Below, in pieces: positions 32,976 through 39,336 of a stretch of 64,000 nt of DNA (positions within the stretch are counted from its first letter, which is position 1; each line of letters opens with the position of its first letter). The DNA lies in NCBI GenBank assembly GCA_964412375.1, contig CAYPOD010000012.1, positions 31,864 to 95,863 on the forward strand, read 5' to 3'. The DNA comes from CADEDV01 sp964412375 (GTDB lineage Bacteria > Bacteroidota > Bacteroidia > Chitinophagales > Chitinophagaceae). The notes under the pieces are model-generated. The model saw nothing but the letters and a program-made list of their open reading frames with translations. It was not told the DNA's origin and did not search any database. The translations under genes and the position numbers were made by a program.

Positions 32976-33059
32976 GGAGAGATGGCAGAGCGGTCGAATG
33001 CGGCGGTCTTGAAAACCGTTGACCCAAAAGGTCCGGGGGTTCGAATCCCTCTCTCTCCG
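32976..33059 (+). tRNA. tRNA-Ser (anticodon TGA)
   Basis: This 84-nt class II tRNA has a 7-bp acceptor stem (GGAGAGA with TCTCTCC) and discriminator G at 33059. The anticodon loop is CT-TGA-AA with TGA at 33010-33012. A long variable arm (GACC/GGTC) is typical of serine tRNAs, and the T-arm contains TTCGAAT. CCA is not encoded. It decodes UCA and probably other UCN codons. An intrinsic terminator follows 5 nt downstream. Its 3' end is duplicated at 33386-33438, beyond the GIY-YIG gene. Confidence 0.97.
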
Positions 33060-33095
33060 CTTAGCCCTCCATAGCTTCAGCGACGGAGGGCTTTT
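33041..33095 (+). repeat. Direct repeat copy A (tRNA 3' end plus terminator)
   Basis: This 55-bp segment runs from the T-loop of tRNA-Ser through its terminator. It is repeated at 33386-33438 with only one CT dinucleotide missing. The two copies are 345 bp apart and bracket the GIY-YIG gene, like target duplications left by an integration event at a tRNA 3' end. Confidence 0.9.
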
Positions 33096-33096
33096 T
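33064..33096 (+). terminator. tRNA-Ser terminator, hairpin A
   Basis: GCCCTCC (33064-33070) pairs with GGAGGGC (33085-33091) around a 14-nt loop that contains a nested GCT/AGC mini-stem. A T run follows. The same architecture is seen in hairpins B and C. Confidence 0.85.
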
Positions 33097-33111
33097 CATG
33101 CTTATTTGCAT

Positions 33112-33351
33112 ATGCAACAGATAGTTTATATCCTCTTATGCAATGATGGTACATATTATACCGGGTGTACCAATGATCTTGATGAACGTATTCGCAGGCA
33201 TCAAAAAGGCTATGTAGATTCAACTAAACATAAACTTCCGATTCAGTTAGTATTTTATTGTGTTTTTCCGGATAAATCCAGGGCATTTGAGTTTGAAAAA
33301 TACCTGAAATCAGGTTCAGGGATAGCATTTAGAAATAAACACCTCATTTAA
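33112..33351 (+). CDS. Minimal GIY-YIG nuclease domain protein, 79 aa
   Basis: I chose the ATG at 33112. The frame is open upstream to 33019, but that extension is a translation of the tRNA T-arm and terminator. The 79-residue protein is a bare GIY-YIG domain: V-Y-I-L-L (GIY position) and Y-Y-T-G (YIG position) about ten residues apart. The catalytic Arg is probably in D-E-R-I-R-R-H, and the metal-binding Glu in F-E-F-E-K-Y-L-K. No DNA-binding domain is attached. It is flanked by hairpins and by direct repeats of the tRNA 3' end, so it may be the nuclease of a small tRNA-targeting element (inference). Confidence 0.85.
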   Translation: MQQIVYILLCNDGTYYTGCTNDLDERIRRHQKGYVDSTKHKLPIQLVFYCVFPDKSRAFEFEKYLKSGSGIAFRNKHLI

Positions 33352-33352
33352 T

Positions 33353-33384
33353 TTGTCCTCCTTCGCTAAAGCTTCGGAGGACAA
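33353..33384. repeat. Hairpin C, inverted relative of hairpins A and B
   Basis: A perfect 9-bp stem (TTGTCCTCC with GGAGGACAA) and a 14-nt loop with a nested GCT/AGC follow the GIY-YIG stop by one base. Its core matches the reverse complement of hairpin A at 20 of 24 positions. The gene is therefore bracketed by related hairpins in opposite orientation, as in REP/REPIN-like pairs. It may also act as terminator for the nuclease gene. Confidence 0.75.
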
Positions 33385-33385
33385 G

Positions 33386-33438
33386 TCGAATCCCTCTCTC
33401 CGCTTAGCCCTCCATAGCTTCAGCGACGGAGGGCTTTT
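33386..33438 (+). repeat. Direct repeat copy B (degenerate tRNA-Ser 3' end plus terminator)
   Basis: This is the second copy of the tRNA 3' segment and terminator. It lacks one CT of the acceptor strand, so it could not form a full acceptor stem, consistent with loss of selection. Its hairpin B (33407-33434, GCCCTCC/GGAGGGC) is intact. Its T run overlaps the stop codon of the convergent DUF885 gene at 33437, so it probably works as a bidirectional terminator. Confidence 0.9.
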
Positions 33439-35176
33439 ATTTTATCATCCGTTCAGCGATCCATTCCTCCACCATTCCTTCCAGTATTTTTAACGTGACT
33501 GCTCCTTGTGATAAAACAAGATCATGAAACTCTCTTATGTCAAATTTATCTTTTAGTTTTTCCTCGGCTTTTTTCCGAAGCTCCCTGATCTTCAGTTCAC
33601 CCATTTTATAGGCCAGCGCCTGTCCGGGCCATGATATGTATCGGTTGATCTCTGTATTCACTTCATGAAGTGATAGCGCCGTATGTTCTGCGAGATAATT
33701 CACTCCTTGCTCTCTTGTCCATCCTTTTGTATGAAGTGCAACATCCAATACCAGGCGACAGGCTCTCCACATCTCATAGGTAAGTTTACCAAAACGGGAA
33801 TAAGGATCCTTATAAAAACCCATTTCTGTTCCCAGGTATTCGCAATACAAGCCCCAGCCTTCTCCAAATGCATTCACATATAAATTTCTCCGGAAGGGCG
33901 GCAGTTCGGTCATCTCTTTGGTCAATGCGATCTGCAAATGATGGCCGGGCATGGCTTCATGCAAAGTCAATGCTTCGAGATTATAAAAAGGGCGGCTTTT
34001 CAGATCGTAAGTATTCACCCAATAAAAACCGGCTCTTCTGCTGTTAAGCGGTGCGCCGGAATAACGGCCTGCGGTGTATGTTGGCGCCAGGTGTTCGGGC
34101 ACCGGCTCCACACCATAAGGTTGCCTGGGGAGTTTACCAAAAAATGCAGGCAACTGACCGTCTGCTTTTTTAGCGATATAGGATGCCTCTTTCAATAATT
34201 GTTCAGCTGTTGTGGCGTAAAACTTTGGTTCGTTGCGCAAATAAGTAATGAACTCCTGCAAGGTGCCGCTGAATTTTACTTCATTGAGCACATCCAGCAT
34301 TTCCTGTTTTATCCTCGCCACTTCTTTCAACCCGATCTCATATATCTCTTCATAGGTAAGATCGGTTGTTGTATAATGTTGGGCCCTGTCCTGGTAATAA
34401 GCCAGTCCGTCGGGAAAATGTGAAGCGCCGATCGTGGTTCTTGTTTTGGGCAGGTATTCTTTGTCGAAAAAAGATTTCAGTGTTTGAAACCCGGCGATAG
34501 CATATTGCTGCACTGTTTTCTTTCCCTCTTCAGTTATCAGTTTCCATTCTTCATCGCTGATGGCAAATGGCTTTTTGAGAAAGGGTCTGTAAAAGACAGA
34601 CTTCGTTACATCATCCACGATATGCTGCTCATATGTGTTCTCGTAGCCAGAGAGAATACTCCTGGGCTGGCAAATTCCCAATTGCAGTCCCCGCCGCATC
34701 AGGGCAATGTGTTCTTCCATGAAACGGGGAATATCTTTCAGCCGCCTCATGTAATTTTCAAATTCTGTCTTTCGTGAGAGCACCTGCGAACCCATAGAAG
34801 CTAAACCTGTATGGAACCCGGCATCAGACAAAATAGGATTGAGATAGGCTTTGAATTTATAGTTGGAAACATCTTCTTCCACATCATACTTCAGCAGATC
34901 GAGATTGATCTGGCCATCCGGCGATAAAGACTTTGTATCTATCTTATTCAATGCGGTATTAACCGAATCGTAAAATGTATATCGCCGCAAAAAATCAGCT
35001 TCACTGTTGCTGCCAAGGGGATGATTCAGCGTACTGTCTCTCTTTGCTTCCCTGTTCCTGAAATCACCTAACGCTTTAAGAATATGGTCAATGACACTGT
35101 CCTTTGTCGCTGGTTGCTGTGCTGGTAAAGGCCCGGCTATAAGGACCAGTAATAAAACAACAAAAACATTTCTCAT
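33437..35176 (-). CDS. Exported DUF885 family putative metallopeptidase
   Basis: I chose the ATG at 35176, five codons inside the open frame, because it directly precedes the signal peptide (M-R-N-V-F-V-V-L-L-L...L-P-A-Q). The 579-residue protein carries the family's H-E-A-M-P-G-H-H-L-Q motif at about residue 410, an H-E-x2-x2-H-H-type zinc site, and the later T-K-G-W-T-R-E-Q segment. DUF885 proteins are gluzincin-like and probably cleave peptides outside the cytoplasm. The stop overlaps the T run of repeat copy B. A heptamer satellite lies in the upstream gap. Confidence 0.88.
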   Translation of the reverse strand: MRNVFVVLLLVLIAGPLPAQQPATKDSVIDHILKALGDFRNREAKRDSTLNHPLGSNSEADFLRRYTFYDSVNTALNKIDTKSLSPDGQINLDLLKYDVEEDVSNYKFKAYLNPILSDAGFHTGLASMGSQVLSRKTEFENYMRRLKDIPRFMEEHIALMRRGLQLGICQPRSILSGYENTYEQHIVDDVTKSVFYRPFLKKPFAISDEEWKLITEEGKKTVQQYAIAGFQTLKSFFDKEYLPKTRTTIGASHFPDGLAYYQDRAQHYTTTDLTYEEIYEIGLKEVARIKQEMLDVLNEVKFSGTLQEFITYLRNEPKFYATTAEQLLKEASYIAKKADGQLPAFFGKLPRQPYGVEPVPEHLAPTYTAGRYSGAPLNSRRAGFYWVNTYDLKSRPFYNLEALTLHEAMPGHHLQIALTKEMTELPPFRRNLYVNAFGEGWGLYCEYLGTEMGFYKDPYSRFGKLTYEMWRACRLVLDVALHTKGWTREQGVNYLAEHTALSLHEVNTEINRYISWPGQALAYKMGELKIRELRKKAEEKLKDKFDIREFHDLVLSQGAVTLKILEGMVEEWIAERMIK

Positions 35177-35225
35177 ACACAAAAGTCGCATTTGTAGTTA
35201 GGCTTCAACCACTAAAGTAACTCAT

Positions 35226-35307
<82 letters not shown>

Positions 35308-35310
<3 letters not shown>

Positions 35311-36780
35311 CTTCCTCAACTCATTATTCACCGTCCGCCAGATGCCGAGCGGGTTTTCATCCTTCAACTCGTCTGGCAACAAGTCATTACTCCAATTTTG
35401 AAAAGCCAGCGGTCTTGCAAAACGTTTGATCGCATCAGCGCCAACGGAAGTAAACCTTGAATCTGTAGTGGACGGGAAAGGACCACCATGCTGCATGGCC
35501 AGGCAAACTTCCACACCGGTAGGCACCCCATTTACAACAATGCGGCCGCAAATATTTTTTACTGCATGTACCAAATCGCCATTACTCCGTATGTCATTGT
35601 CCGTTGCCATCAACGTGCAGGTGAGCTGCCCTTCCAGGTGGTTGACGACTTCCTGCATCTGAATGGTGTCTTTGCATTTTATCACCAATGAATAGGGGCC
35701 AAATACTTCCTGGTGCAGCAGCGGGTTGTTGATAAACGCTTCCGCCGTTGCAGAGGCAACAGTGGGCAGGCCTTCATTATGCTTTGGCTCTGTTTCAGCC
35801 ACCGCCACTGTTTCCACTTCCTGCTGGGATAAAGCATTGGCCCTTTTCTCAACATAGTTCTTAAAAATACCTGTATGCAACATTTCCCCGGGGGTCGTTC
35901 TTTTAATTTCATCGCCCAACGCACCCATAAAACTGCGCAAATCATCATTATCAATCCCGATAAGAAGACCCGGGTTGGTGCAGAACTGGCCAACACCGAG
36001 TGTGATAGAGCCAGCATACATTTTCGCCACATCAGCAGCAGCCGTTTTCATTTTATCCGGCAAAAGAAAAACAGGATTTATGCTGCTCATTTCTGCAAAA
36101 ACAGGAATAGGCTCTTTACGCTGGTTGGCCCAGTCAAACAACTGTCTTCCGCCAAAATAAGAACCGGTGAAGCCAACTGCTTTTGTGTACGGATGTTCCA
36201 CTAATGCTCTCCCTACTTCAAATGACACACCATGAACATGAGCAAAAATGCCGGCCGGCATATTGGAGTTGGCTGCTGCTTTTGATATGGCCTGTGCGAC
36301 CATTTCGCTGGTTTTGGGATGAGCCGGGTGTCCTTTCACTATAACAGGACATCCTGCAGCAAATGCGGAAGCTGTGTCACCTCCGGCAGTGGAGTAAGCA
36401 TAGGGGAAGTTTGATGCGCCAAAAACCACCACAGGACCAAGCGGAACGAGCATTTTTCTTACATCTGGTTTGGGTGGGTTTCGTTCTGCATTGGCCGTAT
36501 CAATCCGGGCTTCCAGCCAGTCGCCTTTCTCACAGGCATCAGCATAAGAAGTCAGTTGAAACATGGTTCTTGCCCTTTCGTTGCGCAGCCTTGCTTCCGG
36601 CAGGTGGGTTTCTTCTCCCGTCACTTTTAGCAGTTCATCGCCGAGGTTTTCGATTTCTTTGGCAATGGCCCGCATGAAATCAGCTCTTTCTTTTAAAGAT
36701 TTAGTTCTGTAAATATGAAAAGCTTTCCATGCCTGCTGCATGATATCCTCTATCTCGTTAGGTGTAGCATCTTTGAACAT
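35308..36780 (-). CDS. Aldehyde dehydrogenase, 2,5-dioxovalerate (alpha-ketoglutarate semialdehyde) type
   Basis: This 490-residue enzyme carries Glu230 (V-F-A-E-M-S-S-I-N-P) and the nucleophile Cys267 (G-Q-F-C-T-N-P-G), the arrangement typical of NADP-dependent alpha-ketoglutarate semialdehyde dehydrogenases. The V-F-G-A-S-N-F-P-Y-A-Y-S-T-A-G-G-D segment near residue 119 also fits. It would oxidise 2,5-dioxopentanoate to 2-oxoglutarate. The gene lies 17 bp downstream of a DHDPS-family gene. That pairing is seen in hydroxyproline and pentose or aldarate breakdown, and the pathway here is an inference. The stop codon is inside the heptamer array. Confidence 0.85.
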
Positions 36781-36797
36781 CGAATATTGTTTATTGG

Positions 36798-37703
36798 TTA
36801 TTGAATAGTATTCAGAACGGGTCTTGTTGCAATTCCATCATGGATCACTTTCAGTATTCGCTCCCTTTCTTCTCCTTCCAGCGCCAATCTTGGTGCCCTC
36901 ACATACTCACTTCCCAAACCAACCTGTGCTTCGGCCAGTTTGATATACTGCACCAGTTTAGGATGAATGTCTAATTCAAGCAAGGGCATAAACCAGCGAT
37001 AAATTTTTGTTGCCTCTGCGATCTTTCCTGCTTTTACCAGCTTGTAAATAACAACAGTTTCAGCAGGAAAAGCGCAAACAAGACCTGCTACCCAGCCATC
37101 GGCACCGAGGCAGAGTTCTTCCATAGCCAGGGTATCCACCCCGCAAAGAATTTTAAACCTGTTTCCAAATCGGTTGATCATTCTCGACACATTCGTAACA
37201 TCTCTTGTGCTTTCCTTCACAGCGGTAATATTACTGCATGACTGCAGGTCGTCAAACATATCCGGTGTTACTTCAATTTTATAATCCACCGGATTGTTAT
37301 AGATCATAACTGGGAGGTCTGTGCTGTCTGCAATGGTTTTGAAATAGGTCACGGTTTCCCGGTGATCGCTTTTGTAGCGCATTGGTGGCAGCAGCATCAG
37401 CCCTTTTGCGCCCCATGCCCTTGCAAAAGCAGCCTGCTTCAGGGCTTCACGGGTGCTACCTTCTGCAATATTGAGCACAACTGGTATGCCTTCCGATTTT
37501 TCAATGGCAAACTTCACCAGTCTTTCTTTTTCATCTGTTGCCAGCACACTGGCTTCACCCAACGTGCCACCAAGTATGATCCCTTCAACACCGGCTGCTA
37601 ACTGTGCCTGCAGATTTTTCTCAAACAAAGAAAAATCCAGTTCATCATTTTTAGTAAACTTGGTAGTAAGAGCAGGGAAAACACCTTTCCATTCAAATGA
37701 CAT
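36798..37703 (-). CDS. Dihydrodipicolinate synthase family aldolase/deaminase
   Basis: This 301-residue TIM-barrel protein has the class I aldolase features Tyr135 (I-Y-N-N-P) and Schiff-base Lys163 (A-V-K-E-S-T), plus G-G-T-L-G-E at residues 45-50 in place of the G-T-T-G-E loop. The pairing with a ketoglutarate semialdehyde dehydrogenase suggests it forms that semialdehyde, for example as a pyrroline-4-hydroxy-2-carboxylate deaminase in hydroxyproline catabolism or a keto-deoxy-sugar dehydratase. Lysine biosynthesis is less likely from context. A short 7-base periodic tract (36786-36806) spans its stop codon. Confidence 0.85.
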   Translation of the reverse strand: MSFEWKGVFPALTTKFTKNDELDFSLFEKNLQAQLAAGVEGIILGGTLGEASVLATDEKERLVKFAIEKSEGIPVVLNIAEGSTREALKQAAFARAWGAKGLMLLPPMRYKSDHRETVTYFKTIADSTDLPVMIYNNPVDYKIEVTPDMFDDLQSCSNITAVKESTRDVTNVSRMINRFGNRFKILCGVDTLAMEELCLGADGWVAGLVCAFPAETVVIYKLVKAGKIAEATKIYRWFMPLLELDIHPKLVQYIKLAEAQVGLGSEYVRAPRLALEGEERERILKVIHDGIATRPVLNTIQ

Positions 37704-37780
37704 AGCCTTCCGTTTTAAGACGGCTAAAGTTATGGAAGAATATCATCTGCGGCTTTCAAAAAACGGAAGTGTTGTATTTT

Positions 37781-37815
37781 AAAAATAAAAAACCCCGAAG
37801 AAGAATCTCCGGGAT
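37781..37815 (-). terminator. Terminator downstream of L31
   Basis: On the minus strand an 8-bp stem with one mismatch (CCCGGAGA.../...TCTTCGGG) closes a 4-nt loop and leads into a T-rich run. It lies about 50 bp past the L31 stop codon. Confidence 0.7.
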
Positions 37816-37866
37816 TTAAAGTATAGCCATGAAAAACAAAAATAGTTCTGTTATAAAGCTACAGCA

Positions 37867-38118
37867 TTATTTCGTTTTCGCATATTTCTTCTTGAACTTG
37901 TCAATACGTCCTGCTGTATCCACCAGTACATTCTTACCGGTGAAGAAAGGATGAGAAGTGTTTGAAATCTCCAATTTCACCAACGGGTATTCGTTGCCAT
38001 CTTCCCACTTCACTGTTTCTTTGGAGGCTGCTGTAGAACGGCTCAGGAATGAGTGGCCGTTACTCATGTCTTTGAAAACCACCAGGCGGTAGCTATCGGG
38101 ATGGATACCTTTTTTCAT
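37867..38118 (-). CDS. rpmE2: 50S ribosomal protein L31, type B
   Basis: This 83-residue protein starts M-K-K-G-I-H-P-D-S-Y and contains the type B signature S-H-P-F-F-T-G. It lacks the C-x2-C zinc-binding cysteines of the long-known type A protein, so it is the zinc-independent paralogue. In some bacteria type B is induced when zinc is scarce; here no Zur-like palindrome is evident. A strong TTTG-N20-TACCTTTG promoter lies at 38201-38232. The roughly 75-nt leader contains a 20-bp CCTGCCTGCC-type palindrome. Confidence 0.95.
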   Translation of the reverse strand: MKKGIHPDSYRLVVFKDMSNGHSFLSRSTAASKETVKWEDGNEYPLVKLEISNTSHPFFTGKNVLVDTAGRIDKFKKKYAKTK

Positions 38119-38143
38119 AACTTGCTGATTTTAAGGCTGCACA

Positions 38144-38163
38144 CCTGCCTGCCGGTAGGCAGG
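38144..38163. repeat. REP-like palindrome in the L31 leader
   Basis: The 20-bp near-perfect palindrome of the CCTGCC...GGCAGG type lies between the L31 promoter and start codon. Similar short palindromes are scattered in Bacteroidota genomes. In the mRNA it would fold into a hairpin 25-45 nt before the start codon. Confidence 0.6.
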
Positions 38164-38200
38164 GATTTTGCCCTACTGTTGATTTATTTTATTAAGGCGG

Positions 38201-38232
38201 CAAAGGTAGGCCGGATAAAGGTTTTATCCAAA
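38201..38232 (-). promoter_or_regulatory. Bacteroidota-type promoter for L31
   Basis: The minus strand reads TTTG-N20-TACCTTTG, matching both elements with near-ideal spacing. The start site is predicted near 38197. Confidence 0.75.
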
Positions 38233-38239
38233 TCTAAAA

Positions 38240-38412
38240 TGGAGACTATGAGAGAGTATAAAAGATGAAAGCACCAAGTTTCGTTCATATTCCGGCTTTC
38301 GCCTTCCTATTTACTAACCCGATGCTTTCAGGAGCGGCTTCCGCCTTTTGAGGGGCTTTCGCTTCTCCGTGCTGCAGGTTCTTCTGTTTCCAAATTTCCC
38401 CGCAACGTTGTA
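38240..38412 (-). ncRNA. Candidate non-coding RNA upstream of L31
   Basis: The 399-bp gap between yajQ and L31 has no convincing gene. On the minus strand a TTTG-N21-TATATTCG promoter-like pair (38416-38448) would start a transcript near 38412. The transcribed region contains three related motifs of the form rGCGrAAGCCss (38294-38303, 38336-38345, 38354-38363). Each can form a tiny stem capped by a GNRA-like loop. I do not recognise 6S, SRP, RNase P or tmRNA signatures. The stems are short, so this is a weak candidate. It could equally be a long upstream leader of L31 or the 3' region of the yajQ transcript. Confidence 0.3.
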
Positions 38413-38415
38413 AAA

Positions 38416-38448
38416 CGAATATAGCTTTTGAAACTACCCTTTTCCAAA
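38416..38448 (-). promoter_or_regulatory. Promoter-like element in the yajQ-L31 gap
   Basis: TTTG-N21-TATATTCG on the minus strand. The -7 part is one base off consensus. There is no protein-coding start immediately downstream, which is why a non-coding transcript is considered. Confidence 0.45.
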
Positions 38449-38517
38449 AAAAAGGCTGTTTTGATATACACCTCTTTCCCACCCCTTTTCCACCGAAAAC
38501 GCAGGCTTATCAAGGTT

Positions 38518-39009
38518 TTAGTCCCTCATATTCACATATTGCAGGGGGATGCCCAGGTTTGCTGTCTTGCAAAGCTGGATGATGGACTGCAGGTCGTCAA
38601 TTTTCTTTCCGGTCACCCGCACCAGGTCGTCATTGATAGACGCCTGAACCTTCAACCCGGAGTCTTTGATCAGCTTCACGATCTTCTTAGCATCTTCCTG
38701 CGCTAGGCCGTTTCTTACTTTTACCTGTTTTTTCCAAACTTTACCGCTCTGGGCTCCTTCTTTTGATGCATCAAATGCTTCCGGGGCTATGCCTTGCTTA
38801 TGCGCCCTGCTGATGAGCACATCTATCAACTGCCGCATCTTCATATCATCATCGGTTTCCAGTTTGACGATAAACTCCTTTTTGTCTAGGTCAATCACCA
38901 CATGTGAGCCTTTAAAATCAAAGCGGTTGGTAATTTCCTTTGTGGTAACATTCACGGCATTGTCCAATGCCTGGGCTTCCACTTTGCTGACAATATCAAA
39001 AGAAGGCAT
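38518..39009 (-). CDS. yajQ: YajQ family nucleotide-binding protein
   Basis: This 163-residue protein (start chosen at 39009, M-P-S-F-D-I-V-S) is collinear with YajQ. Seen are E-A-Q-A-L-D-N-A-V-N near residue 10, F-D-F-K-G-S-H near 31 and the C-terminal I-Q-L-C-K-T-A-N-L-G-I-P-L-Q-Y-V-N-M-R-D. Family members bind nucleic acids or cyclic di-GMP through two ferredoxin-like subdomains. The frame is open up to 39048, but a perfect TATATTTG promoter element at 39030-39037 lies inside that extension and supports the later ATG. Confidence 0.93.
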   Translation of the reverse strand: MPSFDIVSKVEAQALDNAVNVTTKEITNRFDFKGSHVVIDLDKKEFIVKLETDDDMKMRQLIDVLISRAHKQGIAPEAFDASKEGAQSGKVWKKQVKVRNGLAQEDAKKIVKLIKDSGLKVQASINDDLVRVTGKKIDDLQSIIQLCKTANLGIPLQYVNMRD

Positions 39010-39029
39010 AAAAAGAGGTTTGATAGCAG

Positions 39030-39037
39030 CAAATATA
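39030..39037 (-). promoter_or_regulatory. Candidate promoter -7 element (TATATTTG) for yajQ
   Basis: Exact TAnnTTTG match on the minus strand, 21 bases upstream of the ATG at 39009. It decides between the two possible yajQ starts. No clear TTTG partner. Confidence 0.5.
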
Positions 39038-39095
39038 GAAAAGTCCACAGAATGCCCCTGTGATATCAGCCGACTGAAGAATTACAGCCTGTTAA

Positions 39096-39126
39096 AAGAA
39101 AAAGTCCCTCCTGGAAAGGAAGGACG
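39096..39126 (-). terminator. Weak terminator-like hairpin
   Basis: GTCC...GGAC arms with imperfect inner pairing (39104-39125) precede TTTTTCTTTT on the minus strand. It may end the transcript of the outer-membrane protein gene at 39337, about 210 bp upstream. The rest of this 327-bp gap is AT-rich and otherwise empty. Confidence 0.35.
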
Positions 39127-39336
39127 AACATGCACATGAGAAAACTCTCATGAAAAGTTTAATTAGTATTATTTATAAAGTCATTTGCTTCAACATATTT
39201 ATCAAATCCGGTGGTAAAACTATTTAACAACAAAATTCTTCCATGTTAGTTTTATGTAAACGGTCAATTTAGTGTTTAATCCCACCTACATATTGCAGGC
39301 AAAATTTATTTATCAAAAAGCAGTTATATCTCTCCG

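Noticed and set aside
33019..33111. N-terminal extension of the GIY-YIG frame
   Set aside because: It translates tRNA T-arm and terminator sequence. The domain begins right at the ATG at 33112.
38285..38513. Two short minus-strand open frames (about 60-65 codons) in the yajQ-L31 gap
   Set aside because: They overlap each other in different frames, lack plausible initiation context and show no domain-like pattern. The region is better described as non-coding.
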